Source of the DNA: Lactuca virosa
Taxonomy: Eukaryota; Streptophyta; Magnoliopsida; Asterales; Asteraceae
Reading direction: 5' to 3'
DNA length: 64,000 bases
Assembly: GCA_928212115.1 (NCBI GenBank)
Contig: CAKMRJ010002223.1
Span: forward strand, 309,399,228-309,463,227
This document shows positions 1 through 11,941 of the stretch, piece by piece. Position numbers and translations under genes: made by a program. Position 1 is the first letter of the stretch, and each line of letters opens with the position of its first letter. The notes below the pieces were generated by a model that saw only the letters and a program-made list of their open reading frames with translations, was not told the origin of the DNA and did no database searches.

Positions 1-2559
1 AAGGAGGGTTAGCCACCTCCTTATTACATATTGGACTTCCATGCAAGTTCACATGTCTCCATGCATCTATCCCTTCACCTATCTCTCTCTTCTCTTTCTC
101 TTCTTATTACTCACGGCTGAAGGTAGTAACACACACACATACCAAACTCCATTCCAATACTATCAAATTCTCTCAAGAACCTCTCCATTCTTCCTTCAAA
201 ATTTCGAGACTTTCTTACGTGCCAAGAAGATCTTTCACTCATAACACGAATCTTTGAAGCAATCTAAGCCCAAGGACTTCTAAAGAAATTTGTTAGGCCG
301 AAAGATCTCATCATTTTCATCCTTTCTTCTTCAAAACCGTGAACATCAAAGCAAGGTGAGTTCATACCCCTCTATTTCGGTTTTCATATGATTTATGGGG
401 GAGAATACAAGTAAAATGTGAAGATCTATGTGTATTTGTATGTTTGTGTGCTAAATATGTGCTAAAAATGAAAGATATTTCGAGATCTATAGTTCAAGAA
501 GGAAAAATATGTGATCTAGGTCATATTTCACTTAACATATCAAGATAAACTACAATACAAGCTTTAAATAACACACTACAACATAAAAAACTTGTTATTG
601 GACTATTTGTGATAAATAAACAAAAGATGGGAAAAAAATGTCATTCACGGTTTCTACAAGGATCAAAAGGTCAAAACAAGCCAAAATAAGAGTTTTATAA
701 ATATTAGGCTTTTTAAAGGACTAAAAATGTAAATTTAACCTAATGGGCTAAAATTTGGGCTTTTCGGTTATTTAGGCCCAAAAATGCGAAAAATCAAATT
801 TAAGGGGCTGAAATGGAAAGTTTTCTCAAAACAAGGGCTATAGCGTAATAAACCTATTTCAGGGGTTAAATGGTCTTATTTATCAAAAGGGACTAAAAAT
901 GCAACGATTTGGATTTTGGGTAAAAATTGTAAAAATGCGAAAAGTGGGATTTAAATGCAAATCTTTTAACTAAGGGGCTGAAACTGTTTCAAAATAAAAT
1001 TTTGGCTTAAACATCATTTAATTAAGTGTTTAGGCCAAAAATGTCAAGAAAAAGAGTTCAAGGACCTAATATGTCTTTTTCATAAAAACGGCTAAAAATT
1101 GCCAACTTTACCAAATTAAGGGGCTGAATAGGTCAAACTAATATTTTTGGTCAATTATGTTAATAATAAAATAATTTCATCAAAATATACAAAACTTTAT
1201 AACTTATGGGTTTTAAATAGAAAAATAACTATTTTTATAAATCTATGAATCATTATAAAACAAATTTGTGATTTTTTATTACGACATTCCGATTAAACAC
1301 AACTTCGCAACACTAATACTATACAAACAAGTAAACATTCTAATTGTTGGGCTTGAGAGATTCTAATCATGCTTATTGGGGCTTCGTGACACATTAACAT
1401 GACTTTTCGGCCCAACATAAATAAAATATGTTATTGGGCCTCTTGTGACCCAATTACATGCTTAAGGGACCCTCAATGGCTTTGACATGCTATTGGGCCT
1501 CAGTGGCCCATTAGCATTGCTAGTAAGGTCCAAATAAATCTTATGCGAAATGGGCCAACGCGCCTTTCGTATACTCGACAGCCTTAAATAACATACGTAA
1601 TTAGTAGGCCTAGTAGTCCTCATCTCCTCGTCTGTTAGGCTTACCTTCTTTTCAAGTAAACTAAAATCAGGTCATTAATCAAGGTTAATCAAATTCATGT
1701 GGATTAAGTGAGTAATATCGGGTGACACCAATAAGTGTCGGTCGTAGTCTGTAGTTGTAATCAAAGTCTCTTGGAGGCAGAGCGAGAGTTTGTGTATAGA
1801 TCTATACGGGGGTGACTCCCCCACACTTAAGCTGTCCGTTACAGTTAGACTCGGCCAGTCTAGGGTGACAAAATCTTAAGATCAATTATGGTGTTCATTT
1901 GAATGCCAAGACAGACGAACTAGTCATTATCATGCATGGTTATAACGACTCACATAGAGATCCAATACCATCTAAGTAATCAAGGGAAATCATATCCATT
2001 CGCTGTGACGATACAATAATACAAAACAATCATAATATTTTATCGGAAAACAACGGGTTTTCCGGAGAAACCAATCTTACTCACTTGCACTTTCAAAAAC
2101 TATAATGCAAAACTTATCATTTATACACATTTTGAAATCATTCATGCATATACTTACAGGATCATCACAACATTTTCATGAAAAATCTTATTACAGAAAA
2201 TATCGGATTTTCTGGGTTTTACGAACTGACATAAACTATTTTACATCAAACATACTTATGAACTCACCAACATTATATATGTTGACCGTTTTCAAAATAA
2301 CTTGTATTCTTGGGTAATCGTTAGAACGATGAAGCATCCAGTGTGTTGAAAGTTTCTTTTGTAGTTGCTAATCACCAAACACTTTACATTTTGGGATCAT
2401 GTAATGTAAACCATGTACTTGATGTAAACAATGCCAGTTGTACTATGTAATGTTTGGTGATGAATGTGTTATGTTTCATGTATATTCATTGTGATGATAT
2501 TTCAATTTAAGTCACGCGAGCCCTCGGACGTTTCCGCCGTCTGGTTCGGGGGTGTGACA
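1..2559 (+). mobile_element. Ty3/gypsy (Tekay-like) LTR 'I', right-hand part
   Basis: The block ends in GGGGGTGTGACA at 2548-2559, the same terminus as the minus-strand LTRs of element C (read there as TGTCACACCCCC at 32171). It shares internal landmarks with LTRs C and H: a GTGAGTTCATACCCCT motif (356-371), a G tract followed by AATACAAG, and a TATAGATCTATAC block near 1796-1808. The left end lies outside the window. No tRNA-type primer binding site follows 2559, so this is a 3' LTR or a solo LTR. The flank TTTAG at 2560-2564 is the expected right target duplication. No ORF here looks real. Family homology is seen directly; the Tekay label is inferred from element C. Confidence 0.75.
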
Positions 2560-3647
2560 TTTAGTGAGGCTCTGAAGTATCTTGGAGCCCGACAAAAATG
2601 AGTTTTCGGGTCGGTATTCCGCACGTGACCTTTTCTGCTTTTCTCTAGAAATCTCTGTAAATTAAGCTATGCTTACTAGGCTTTTAGGGTAAAATATAAT
2701 TACGTTTATAGTTTTTCTTATGAACCCAAGTACCAGATTAGTCATTAATTCTAGTTTAAGATTCTGATTGGTCTACTTATGGGAGAGGTGTCTAGAATGG
2801 TCACGTTGGCTTGGTTGTTGGATTTTAAAAAAAGCTATATGTCGAAATGGAAATCCCTCCCATCTGTCCTGCCTGACTGATCCTTATTTGATAGCCATGA
2901 AAGTATGTTTTGAATTAGTGAAGAATATAACTTCTACCATATTGCCATAGATATTAACAAGTTATAATATTATAGGATAATACCTAATATACGCATTACC
3001 CACTAATTGGATTGTCAAAAGGATAGCTGTCAATCGTCTTAGTAATTGTCCATGTGAGTTATCTCACTATACTATGTATTACTGTATATATCCATGATTT
3101 TTAGGATATAAGGAGCTAGTATAACCTCTAGGGGCTTGTTGTTTGTATACTTGAAACTAGTAGGTGTCTGTATGAGTAAAGCCGAAAGTGTAGTCTGTAT
3201 GTGCGCAACTGTTATTGTATTAAAGTCTCTGTGACGATTAGAGTTGGGGTTCACGAAGGAACAATGACAGGTTGGGAACCTATAGACCAAAGTGTTGAGG
3301 ACAAAACACATATTATTGGTAGATAGGAAAAAAGTCATGAACCAATCGGTGGATCGACAAAAGGTCGTGAGCCGTTGTTGTATATTATTGGTGGATCAGC
3401 GAAAGGTCATGACCCACTGGCTGCTATATGCATGTATATGTATTGTGATAAATGGTATTTTGGGAAACTCACTAAACCTTGTGATTACCCAGTTGATTAT
3501 AAATGTTTTTAACGTATTCCTTCAGATTGTGAGAATGGAATTGTACACATGCGAACTCACATCATGTTTTCTGCATATTGTAATTATACCATGATATATT
3601 TGAAAAAATAAAAATGAAAAAATTATGTTGAAAATCAGGACGTTACA
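2560..3647 (+). mobile_element. 3' portion of a gypsy-type LTR ('J')
   Basis: This stretch resembles the second half of LTR D: GGTTGTTGGATTT followed by a CTATATGCC-like string near 2811-2841, then imperfect short tandem units around 3300-3415 (TTGGTGGATC...AAAGGTCATGA), then GACGTTACA ending at 3647. It ends in CA and is followed by a degenerate primer binding site, so it reads as the 3' end of a 5' LTR. The left part is missing, presumably cut off by insertion of LTR I. No coding potential is seen. Confidence 0.55.
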
Positions 3648-3793
3648 GTGGTGAGCTTGGTTAAGGTGCAAGGGAAACACCGTAAGGGTTCCGAATGGAC
3701 TTCGGAACCCGATGAGGTATGAGGATGCACTACCCTGATTTTTTTCTCAAGAACGATTTTCAAGGGAGAAATCTAATTCAAGTGGGGTTGAAT
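3648..3793 (+). mobile_element. Very short internal domain between LTRs J and K
   Basis: About 146 bp separate the end of LTR J from the start of LTR K. The segment carries the degenerate PBS at its left and a purine-rich tract (CAAGTGGGGTTGAAT, 3779-3793) directly before TGTAACATCCC, as expected for a polypurine tract. No ORF is present, so the unit looks like a TRIM-like or internally deleted non-autonomous element. Confidence 0.45.
3649..3660 (+). other. Degenerate tRNA-iMet primer binding site
   Basis: TGGTGAGCTTGG follows the LTR end CGTTACA after one base. It equals the plant initiator-Met PBS (TGGTATCAGAGCTTGG type) minus ATCA. The position just inside an LTR end supports the reading; the 4-base loss makes it non-canonical. 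Confidence 0.45.
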
Positions 3794-4757
3794 TGTAACA
3801 TCCCTTTTTCCAGCTAATGCTTCTTCCATGTTTGATTTATTAAATATTAAATTTGAGGAATTTTTGGTTGGCCATGATGTGCTGACTAATGCCCCACGAC
3901 ATGGCAAGACCTTTGTCACATCGTGGTGGTCATTTTGGTGCAAGGCCCTGGATCTCCGAATTTGTACCCTATTTAAGGGAACTAACTCCTAGGGTTGCCT
4001 CATTTGGAAGCCTTCACCTCTGAGATAATATCCTATGCAAACGCTAGCCTCCAAATGTGTGATTTGAGTGTATGAAGCCACTTTGTGAAGGTTGAAGGAA
4101 AAAGGAGTACATTTTAGTGCTTGTATGCTTGGTTCCATCTTAGATCTTGCATCTTCATCACAATTCAGGTCTTTTGGAGGTATAAAGTATTCACCTTGCT
4201 CATTAGATCTCTAAATCTAGTTTTAGGTCATTTTATGAGATTTTTTTGTCAATATCTTCTTGTTCTTGGAGTTTGAGTGAACCCCAAAACTTTTGTGTTC
4301 CTTATCTTACTTCTGGACCATGTGGTGGTTAGAAAAGGGACTTTCATGACTTAGTTTGGTATCCATGCAATGGGTGCAACCATTAAGAGCTTAGGAGTTG
4401 AGATCTTGGATTATTGTGATGTGTTAATGGATGAAGTTGGAAACTTTATCCATCAAGACGTTGGGATGATTCAGATATGAGATTCGTAGCTCATGGGGTT
4501 AATGGTTAAGAGCTTGGTAGTCTAGTTTCCACGATGTGGTAGTCTGCTTGCCACGACGTGGAGGTTGGTGTCACCACGACTGTTTTTGCATGTAGTTGCC
4601 ACGACATGGCCTATGGGTGGCCACGACGTGGAGGTCGGTTGGGGCTGACTTTGACCTTAGAATTTTTTACCAAATTAACTTTTGGTCACCTTGAGAATTT
4701 TAGGGTGTAGACTGAGATGGCACTTTTGTATTGATGATTAGATGATTTTTGATAGGT
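3794..4757 (+). mobile_element. 5' portion of a gypsy-type LTR ('K')
   Basis: It starts TGTAACATCCC after a polypurine tract and contains a TATA-like box (3970-3976). It is rich in quasi-palindromes of the form CCACGACGTGG (exact copies at 4551-4561 and 4621-4631; one- or two-base variants at 4529 and 4599). Insertion of copia element A at about 4758 interrupts it. I could not find the rest of this LTR in the window. Confidence 0.5.
3970..3976 (+). promoter_or_regulatory. TATA-like box in LTR K
   Basis: TATTTAA lies in the context ACCCTATTTAAGGGA, about 175 bp inside the LTR, followed by a pyrimidine-rich leader. This fits the U3/R boundary of a plant LTR promoter. Confidence 0.35.
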
Positions 4758-5612
4758 TTTATAGGTTATAACAAAACATGTGAAGCGGAAAATTTTAACT
4801 CTTAAGTGCACATGCAACCTATAAAGGATCTATGTTTTCTCGAATTGATAGCAATAAAACAGTGAACATAAAGAACCATATAATAATCGAAATATACATT
4901 GGACTAGGGTTTATGTACCTTTTGATTATTATAGAAAATAACCAAATAAAATCCTTATTCAAAAGCCTTGGAAAGCAAGCACCAAAAGCATAATGCCTCT
5001 AATGGTTTGTACCCAAACCCTAACAATTAGAAGACTTGAGGAGAAAGGATAAGGAGCAAAATTTCGGCTCTTCTTGTGTGTGTGACGTTGGACGAAAATG
5101 AGGCACCCAGAGGGTCCTATTTATAGTTGAAAGGAAAATCCTAGAAACCGTAATTTGAAATAAAATAATATTATTTCAAATATGGTATTTATCCTGTTTC
5201 CTACTTATCCACATGGAGCATTCTAGAAACCCTAATGGCAAGACAAAATTATGCCATACTAGGAAGGATCTAGAATCATTCTCTTGTTCAAGTTTTCAAC
5301 AATTACAACTTAAGTCCTTACACTTTTAGTTTAATCCAATCAATCCTAAAATTAATTCTAATTAATTATTAATTAAATAATACTATTTTTAATTAATATA
5401 TTTATCACATAATATATTAACGAATCATATATTGTTTTTTATTAATCATATAATGCATCAATATATCTACATCTCTCTCTCTCTCACTCTCTCTCTCTCT
5501 CCAAAAGCCATTCTACTCAATTACTAGTTCTAAGGACAACTCAATAAGGACTTTGCTTCGATTTTCAACTCTATACCAATTTAGTTATGAGCTTAGACAC
5601 TATAATCTAACA
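4758..5612 (-). mobile_element. 3' LTR of copia element A
   Basis: On the minus strand the LTR starts TGTTAGATTATAG at 5612, right after a copia-type polypurine tract (CCAAGTGGAAGAG). It is related to the LTRs at 52475-53248 and 62642-63395: ATGCAACC...GGATCTATGTTTTC near its outer end, and AGTTATG.GCTTAGACA before its inner end. The outer terminus near 4758 is degraded and set only by alignment to those copies, so it may be off by some bases. It interrupts LTR K. Confidence 0.65.
5469..5501. repeat. CT microsatellite in LTR A
   Basis: About 33 bases of (CT)n with one CAC interruption. Simple-sequence repeat, no further meaning seen. Confidence 0.85.
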
Positions 5613-6475
5613 CTCTTCCACTTGGATAATTCTATAACTACAATTGATAGTATAATCAAACAACAAAGACTGCTTTCCGAAGCCTCAACCGAACTTTGAT
5701 CCAATTAGACATTGACCCTAAAATAAGTGATCAAATATTCCTTCGTTCTTCAAGATATCGTATGGACATGACACATTGCTTATAATCAATCTCATTGCCC
5801 AAGATTTTTGTTCTCGATTTCCCGATATGTGATGACGTCATTAGACTACTAATTGAACAAATCAATTTAGTCCTTGTTGGACCCAACACTATAATGTCAA
5901 CACCAATCACCGAGGGGCCCAAAGGCATCAGTTTTCCCATTAGGGAAAAAGGAACGAACAAACTTTGACTATACTTTTATCATTTACTTACCAAATCATA
6001 CATGACACTACACTTTATAACATCATGTTACTGATGCATTTACGCAATACCAATGCATATCTAACTCGTAAATTAAAAGTTTATATATATCTCCGTTTGA
6101 AGAATAAAATATATTACCATCTTAGAATTACTCGTGATTGAATCCATTAAAGAATCTCTAAGCGTGGGTTTATCCAATACTCAAAATGTCCATTTTCTAA
6201 GTACTCATGAATATTGCAACAATCCCCATACAATGTCCAATCTTTGTGAACAATCTACAAATAATTCATGACAGTCTTAATTCAATATTTACTTCCAAAA
6301 GTATGAGCGACTATGGAACTTTGAATAATAAATTCACTTAAGAACTAAAACATGCAAAGTGAAACACAAGAATAAACAATTGAAGAAGGCGGTACCCATA
6401 CTCAAAAACAAATCTTAATTATTTAATCACCAAAATCAATTACATTTATTTTGTTACAATATTTCAAATAATCAA
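5613..6475 (-). mobile_element. PPT and 3' untranslated region of copia element A
   Basis: Read on the minus strand, the segment runs from the end of the RNase H frame to the polypurine tract at 5613-5625 (CCAAGTGGAAGAG). No ORF is convincing. It is clearly related to the internal regions of F1 (53249 onward) and F2 (63396 onward): CACTTGGATAA, then a TATGGACTGAGACATGG-like block, then TTTCCCGATATC. So A and the F elements belong to one group. Confidence 0.6.
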
Positions 6476-7681
6476 CTAAATATTAAAAGTAACAACGTCT
6501 ATTAAGTTAATGCTCCTAGCATGTTGATTGTGCTTAACCCTACTCAGAGCCTTCATGAAAGGGTCTGCAGGATTGTCTTATGATGGTACTCGCTTTACCA
6601 GGAGATGACCTTCTTCGACCCTATGTCTGATGTAATGACACTTTATGTCAATATGATTCGATATACCATGATACTTTGGTTCTTTGGTCAAAGCAACCAC
6701 GCCATCATTATCACATAAAAGTTCTATCGACTCTTGAATTATCGGGACTACTCCAAAATTACCGATGAAGTTCTTCAACCAAGCCATCTCCTTTGATGCC
6801 TCACTAGCTGCGATGAACTCTGATTCACAAGTAGAATCAGTCATCGTTGACTGCTTAGAACTTTTCCAAGTCACTGCTCTACCATTCAACAAGAATACCT
6901 TGCCAGAGTGAGAACGGAAGTTGTCTTGATAAATCTGAAAGTTGGCATCACTATACTCACTTATTCTTAGCGTATCACTACCACAAAGGACTAGAATCAT
7001 ATCCTTTGTTCTTTGCAAATGTTTGAGAATTTTCTTCACTGTTTTCCAATGGTCTCTACCTGGATTACCCTGAAATCTTCTAAGCATGCTCAAAGCATCA
7101 GACACATCAGGGAGAGTACATGACATACCATACATGATCGATCCTACAGCCGAAGCATACAAGACTCGACTCATGTACTCTATCTCTTCCTCTGTACTGG
7201 GACTTTGAGTCTTACTCAATTTGACAATATAGTGAATGGGCAAATCCCCTTTCTTAGAGTTCTCCATATTGAAATACTTCAATACCTTGTCCAAGTATGT
7301 ACTTTGTCTAAGACCGATGAGGCATTTTTTCTATCCCTCAAAATCTTTATCCCAAGAATATATTTCGCTTCCCCTAGATCCTTCATAATGAACACTTCCC
7401 AAGCCAAGATTTCTCTTTTTGAAAGGTTGGGATGTTGTTTCATATAAGAAGTATGTCATCAACATACAATACTAGTAAATTTACTATACTGCAACTAGAT
7501 TTGACATACACACATGACTTATCCTCACTCCTAGAGAATCCAAACTCTTTGACCATCTCATTAAAGCAAAGATTCCAACTGCGAGATGCTTGTTTCAACC
7601 CATAAATGGATTTCTCAAGCTTAATTACTCTAGCAGGAAATTTGGCATGCACAAAACTTTATGGATGACTCATGTAGACGT
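6476..7681 (-). pseudogene. Copia element A: end of reverse transcriptase plus RNase H (broken)
   Basis: The minus strand carries the C-terminal half of a Ty1/copia pol. An RT piece (7440-7652) has the KSIYGLKQASRSW box and the catalytic YVDD. A longer open stretch (6578-7294) holds the tail of RT and RNase H, with ADSTCESEFIAASEA-type residues (here TDSTCESEFIAASEAS) and the CDNDG box. Between them the frame is broken around 7295-7440, with a stop and shifts inside a recognisable ILGIKILRDR region. Another stop near 6576 truncates the RNase H tail, which stays recognisable to about 6476. The 5' continuation of this gene is at 21845-22060, because element B has inserted at 7681. Inactive. Confidence 0.85.
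7677..7681. repeat. Target site duplication of element B, left copy (GACGT)
   Basis: GACGT sits immediately outside the LTR terminus TGTTGAGAG and is repeated exactly at 21845-21849 outside the other LTR. The 5-bp length is normal for LTR retrotransposon integration, and both flanks fall in one copia RT reading frame. Confidence 0.92.
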
Positions 7682-8305
7682 TGTTGAGAGAAAAACTTGA
7701 GTAACACACTTGAACAAACGTTAGAACAAGTAATAATGCGGAATAAAGTTTAACTCAGTTGATCATAAAGCTCAACAATAATAATACATTAGATTGTCAG
7801 ATAATTAGGTGCAGAAATATAAGGAAATATAAATGACAACAAGTATTATATCAAGAAAACACTATAAGCTGATTCTTAACAAGGATTGCAGACAATCCAG
7901 GTTAGTAAATGAGATCAAGCTTAGTGATTAAGTCAAGCTGACTTGCTCCGAAGAGATAACGATCTTAATATTATGATCTGAAGATATTTTGAGGTCGGAG
8001 AGTGAGAGAGTAAATAGAATATGATATTCAAGATAGAGATAAATGAGAGAGATGTGTATTCATTCAGAATAAGAGAACTCTATTTATAGAGTCTCGGAGA
8101 TTACAATGTTAAATCTGTCTAAGGTGGCCATGCAAGGCACATTGGACAAAGGAATGTAAAGACATAAAACAGATAAAACTAAAGCTAAGTTTGATGACTT
8201 CAACTGCGGATGCAGTTCTTGATTGCGGTGTGGAGCTTGACTGCGGATCTAGTTGATAGCTTCGAATCTTTTCAAGGTTAAGAGGGTCACTTTTATGTTT
8301 CAACA
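7682..8305 (-). mobile_element. 3' LTR of copia element B
   Basis: Plus-strand termini are TGTTGAGAG and TTTCAACA (inverted TGTTGA/TCAACA). The right copy at 21221-21844 has the same length. A similar LTR of 583 bp occurs at 57436-58018 (element E). No ORF. Confidence 0.93.
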
Positions 8306-8316
8306 ATTCCCCCCTA
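8306..8316 (-). other. Polypurine tract of element B
   Basis: Minus-strand TAGGGGGGAAT abuts the 3' LTR start TGTTGAAAC. The same tract is conserved at 58019-58029 in element E. Confidence 0.75.
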
Positions 8317-8338
8317 GGTGACCTCTTCAACTTTATTT

Positions 8339-11300
8339 TCATTTGTCGAGCTTCAGAAATTTGATGAGAATCCACCAGAACTTCCTGACTTCCTTAAGCC
8401 ACACAATTCTCCTTGAGATTTCAAACTTTACTTCAGCAGTTGTGTGTTTTGATTTGTTGATTGCAGTTTGAGTGATCTCTATTTGCTTCCGGGTCATGCG
8501 GTTCATGGCAGTCATTGGAATGAAGTATTTTGTATCATCATTTAGACGTTTGAAAATGACTCCAAGATCTGGGAAGTTACTTGCTCCGAGGGATCTTTCT
8601 TGAAAGCCTTCAGTAAGGACCGGAGCTGGTTCAAGAGGAGGAAGGGTGAACTTCTGAGAAAGTGTTGGGTGGATGTCCGCATCAATTCTTGCAAAGTCAC
8701 ACACAATCAGCCTTCTCCAGTCAGCCTTCTTTTGTTTTGTTTTGGGAGAGTCGTAGGAGTTTTCGGATGACATTTCTGGGGCTATGTTTCTGAGATGAGG
8801 GGGAGTCTCCGGATGCTGTGAAGAAAGATGTTGAGCATCTTGAACTGGAGACTGATGAGGAGATTGGATTGGACTTTTCTGAGGAGAGGGCACATGAGTT
8901 TTCTTTTGTGGAGATGGTTGCGGGGAAGGTTGCGGGGTAGGAACCTTGTGTTGAGTGATAAGTGTTGAAAGAATTGGATGTTGACCGAAGTGGATGGGAG
9001 TTTGTAAATGTTGATGTGGATGTGATTGTTGAGGTGAAATGTGGTCTGAGCCATGGTCTTCGCTTCCCCCTCTTGAGGATGGAACACCGGGTTCCTCCTC
9101 AAGCCATTGCTTAAGACCATCAATTTTGGCACAAACTTCAGTGAACTGAGCTTTGATAGCCTCACTGAGTTGTTGAGTGGTGGGGATTGCATTGGCGAAA
9201 AGCAATTTGTGGATCTCCTTGGTAAATCTTAGAATCTCCTAGCCATGGAAGTTGGAGGATAAGGAGCGTCTGAGGTTGTTGATGGTTGATTGAAGGACTG
9301 AGATAGCGAACTCATAAGCATTGTGAGTTTCCTCAACAAGATTCTTTGAATGAGCAGCATGACCCGCAAGTCGTTGATGATCTACTTTTCGGCTTGTATC
9401 CAGGGCTCGGATACCCATTTCAACCTTGAGAGAGATTCTCTCAGCAGCAAGTCGTTCTCTTGCTTCCAGACGTTATATCCTGTCGATCAGAGATTGCGGT
9501 CCAGGCATATCTTCAGGTTGCGGTTGGAGGGATTTTACTGCGGCTAAGATCTGATCGATCTTGTTTTGCAGGTTTAGAAATTCTTTCCTGGAAACAACCA
9601 TTTTCTTCTTCTTCTTCTTCTTCTTCTTCTCTTCTTCTTCTTCTTCTTCTTTTCCTTGGGCTTTGAAGTAGAATGTTGGGATCCGCTTGATTCTTCTTCT
9701 TCATCAAAGATCATCATCACATCATCTGATCGTTTCGGTTGGTTGACCTCATTCATATCAAAGTCATCAAAGCCAAAAGTAGGCCCGGAACTGACTTTGA
9801 TTGCTGTTCCGTCATCTTGAGAGTCATGAGCAACAGTTTTTGGAGGGGGCCTGAATGAACCTGCACCATCTGGAATGGACTGAGCTTTGCAGATGGTCTC
9901 AGCCATTGCGGTAATCCATTCTTGAATTTTGAGAATGTTGGCCATGGTGTTGGCATTGTTGATTGCATCTGCCTAATACTTAGCCACCATTTGAATTTCA
10001 TTATCTTTATGTTGAAGCTGCTGCGTTTTCCTATCTTTTCGAGCCTGAAAAGCCATGCAAAAAGCTTCATATTTCTTGATACCAGACTCGGTAGTAGGAC
10101 GATCCCAACTAAAGGTATCATCAGATTCATAACCGTCAAAACCATGATTTCGCACCGAGGTGTCCCTCGGGTTCACGGATCGTTGCACAATTGTGCTCAC
10201 CGTGCCTAAAGCACCTGTATGTAAGGTAAGCAGAGTTGGATTTCCTGAGCTTCCTCGATCTCCTTTACCCGTAGTAAAGTTTGGCCTCGGCTCAGTTCTG
10301 GCAAGGACTAAAGAATTGTCCTGTGGTTGGGTAGGTGTATCAAGTGTTTTGAGTACAAAGTCAAGTATGGAGTGCAACTCCTGTTCCTGAAAGAAATGAA
10401 GTTTGGAAGCCCTGGAGACCTTAGGGCGAGAAGAACCAATTAAATCCTCTTGGGATTTAGCTGGGGGAGAGTCTCCACGTTTGGATGAAGTAGACACACT
10501 TATTGTGTCTGAGTGGCTAAGAAGGGTTGAAGCAAATGGGCTTGCGGGGACCCCAAGGATTACTGGAGTCTTTTGAGAGACTTAAGTATGAATCCGGTCA
10601 CGCATTTGGCTAGAAATTTGGTTGGTTTTGCGTTTATTGAGAACAAGGATGGGGACTGAATCATCATCAGACTCATCTGCAACATTGACTGCGGGGGTCT
10701 GAACTGTATCAGAGTCTTCATCTGAAGAGACAACGTGTCTGAGTTTATGTTTCTTGGATGGTTCGACTTATTTGGATGGAGTGTTTCTCTTTGACTTCCC
10801 TCGAGAGGTTTTTCTTGACGAAAGCTTCTTGAGCCTTTGGGCTAATGGGAGATTACAGAGAGTAGTGGAAGATAGAGCTGCAGTATGTACATGATCACGG
10901 GGTGGGGTAGGAGCAAGTATATTCTGGTTGGGAAGAGGCGGGGTAGAAAGGTATGGGTCAATACCTTCCGTAGCCTCAATGTGATCAGTGTCTATTTTAG
11001 TCTCAAGGCCAACAGTAGTCAAAATATGAATGGGTAAACGTCTTAGATGTCCAAAAACAGATTGATCTTTGGAGGGAGGATACCTTTTGAGATCACGAGT
11101 GACGAAAAAATTGATGTCACCGCCCATGCTGATCTTCGCATCACGGTGGAGGTCTGAGATGCATAAGGACCAAAACCTTGCAAAAGTGAGTTCGGTAGGA
11201 TTTGCCCTTGGATTCTCCTTAGGGATGTATTGAAGGAAGTCATCCCATAAGATCTGACCATAGTTGACGTCGTGGCCTGTGAAGATACTCCAGCAGTTTG

Positions 11301-11941
11301 AGGCCCATGTTATCAGTGCCTCCTGTTCTTCAAGACAGACTGCGGATCACGTAGTGACAGACGAACTGCCAGACCGCAGGGAGTTGATTTTTCTTGAACT
11401 CCCCAATCCCCTTTAGCTTCTTCTGGTAACCCATTTGGTAGAGTGAGGAGATGATGTCCGTCACACTGGGAGAGATGAACTTGGTAGAGGGATGAACCAG
11501 TAGGTTTATTGCATTCAGAAACTTGTCTTTAGTCAAGATAACCAAGGAATCGTCCATCAAGTTCAGATGAACTTCTTGCAAATTATTGAGGGGACGGTAC
11601 GCCGAGAATGCACATTTGAAGAGCGTTGAAATTGGAACAACATCAGTGAAGGAATCAAAGGGTCCAAACAGTGGGTGATTGGTGATGAACTTGATAATAA
11701 GTCGAATAGACTCATTGTAGGAGGAATGATCTTCAAAGATTTCCCTAAAGTTGCTTGAGGCATTGGAAGGCGATTGGTTCCTTGTGGTAGAATCTGAACT
11801 AGTGGGTTGAACACAACCAAAAGCTTTGGATTGCTTCTTTGAGATGCCAGACTTCACAATTTTGAAAAAGATTTTGTAGAACTTGCAGAAACCTTTAGTG
11901 CAAGAAGGTGAAGAAGATGAAGATCGTCTAAGAGGGTTCAA
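8339..11941 (-). pseudogene. Extra ORF (aORF) downstream of pol in copia element B
   Basis: A long coding unit lies on the pol strand between RNase H and the 3' LTR. It survives as successive open stretches: 11330-11941, 11043-11261, 10768-11127, 9973-10497, 9574-9945 and 8339-9205, separated by frameshifts. The N-terminal third is globular-looking (LFKCAFSAYRPL and LLVHPS motifs). The middle is Ser/Thr/Pro-rich and low complexity. A Lys/Arg-rich run encoded by a TTC microsatellite follows, then a helical stretch, a Gln/Pro/His-rich linker and a conserved C-terminal block (CDFARIDADIHP... ending KFWWILIKFLKLDK). It is homologous throughout to 58051-62040, but lacks about 178 codons just before CDFARIDADI. 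I recognise no enzyme motif, signal peptide or clear membrane anchor. Its place is where Sireviruses carry an env-like ORF, but that role is not shown here. Confidence 0.8.
9604..9651. repeat. TTC/GAA microsatellite inside aORF B
   Basis: About 48 bases of (CTT)n with one interruption. On the minus strand it encodes a run of Lys then Arg (or Glu in another frame). The matching position in element E (about 59790-59815) is shorter and less regular, so the run expanded in B. Confidence 0.85.

Noticed and set aside
8339..11941. Calling the extra copia ORF an envelope gene
   Set aside because: Position fits env-like ORFs of Sireviruses, but no signal peptide, fusion peptide or clear membrane segment is visible, so only a neutral label is supported.
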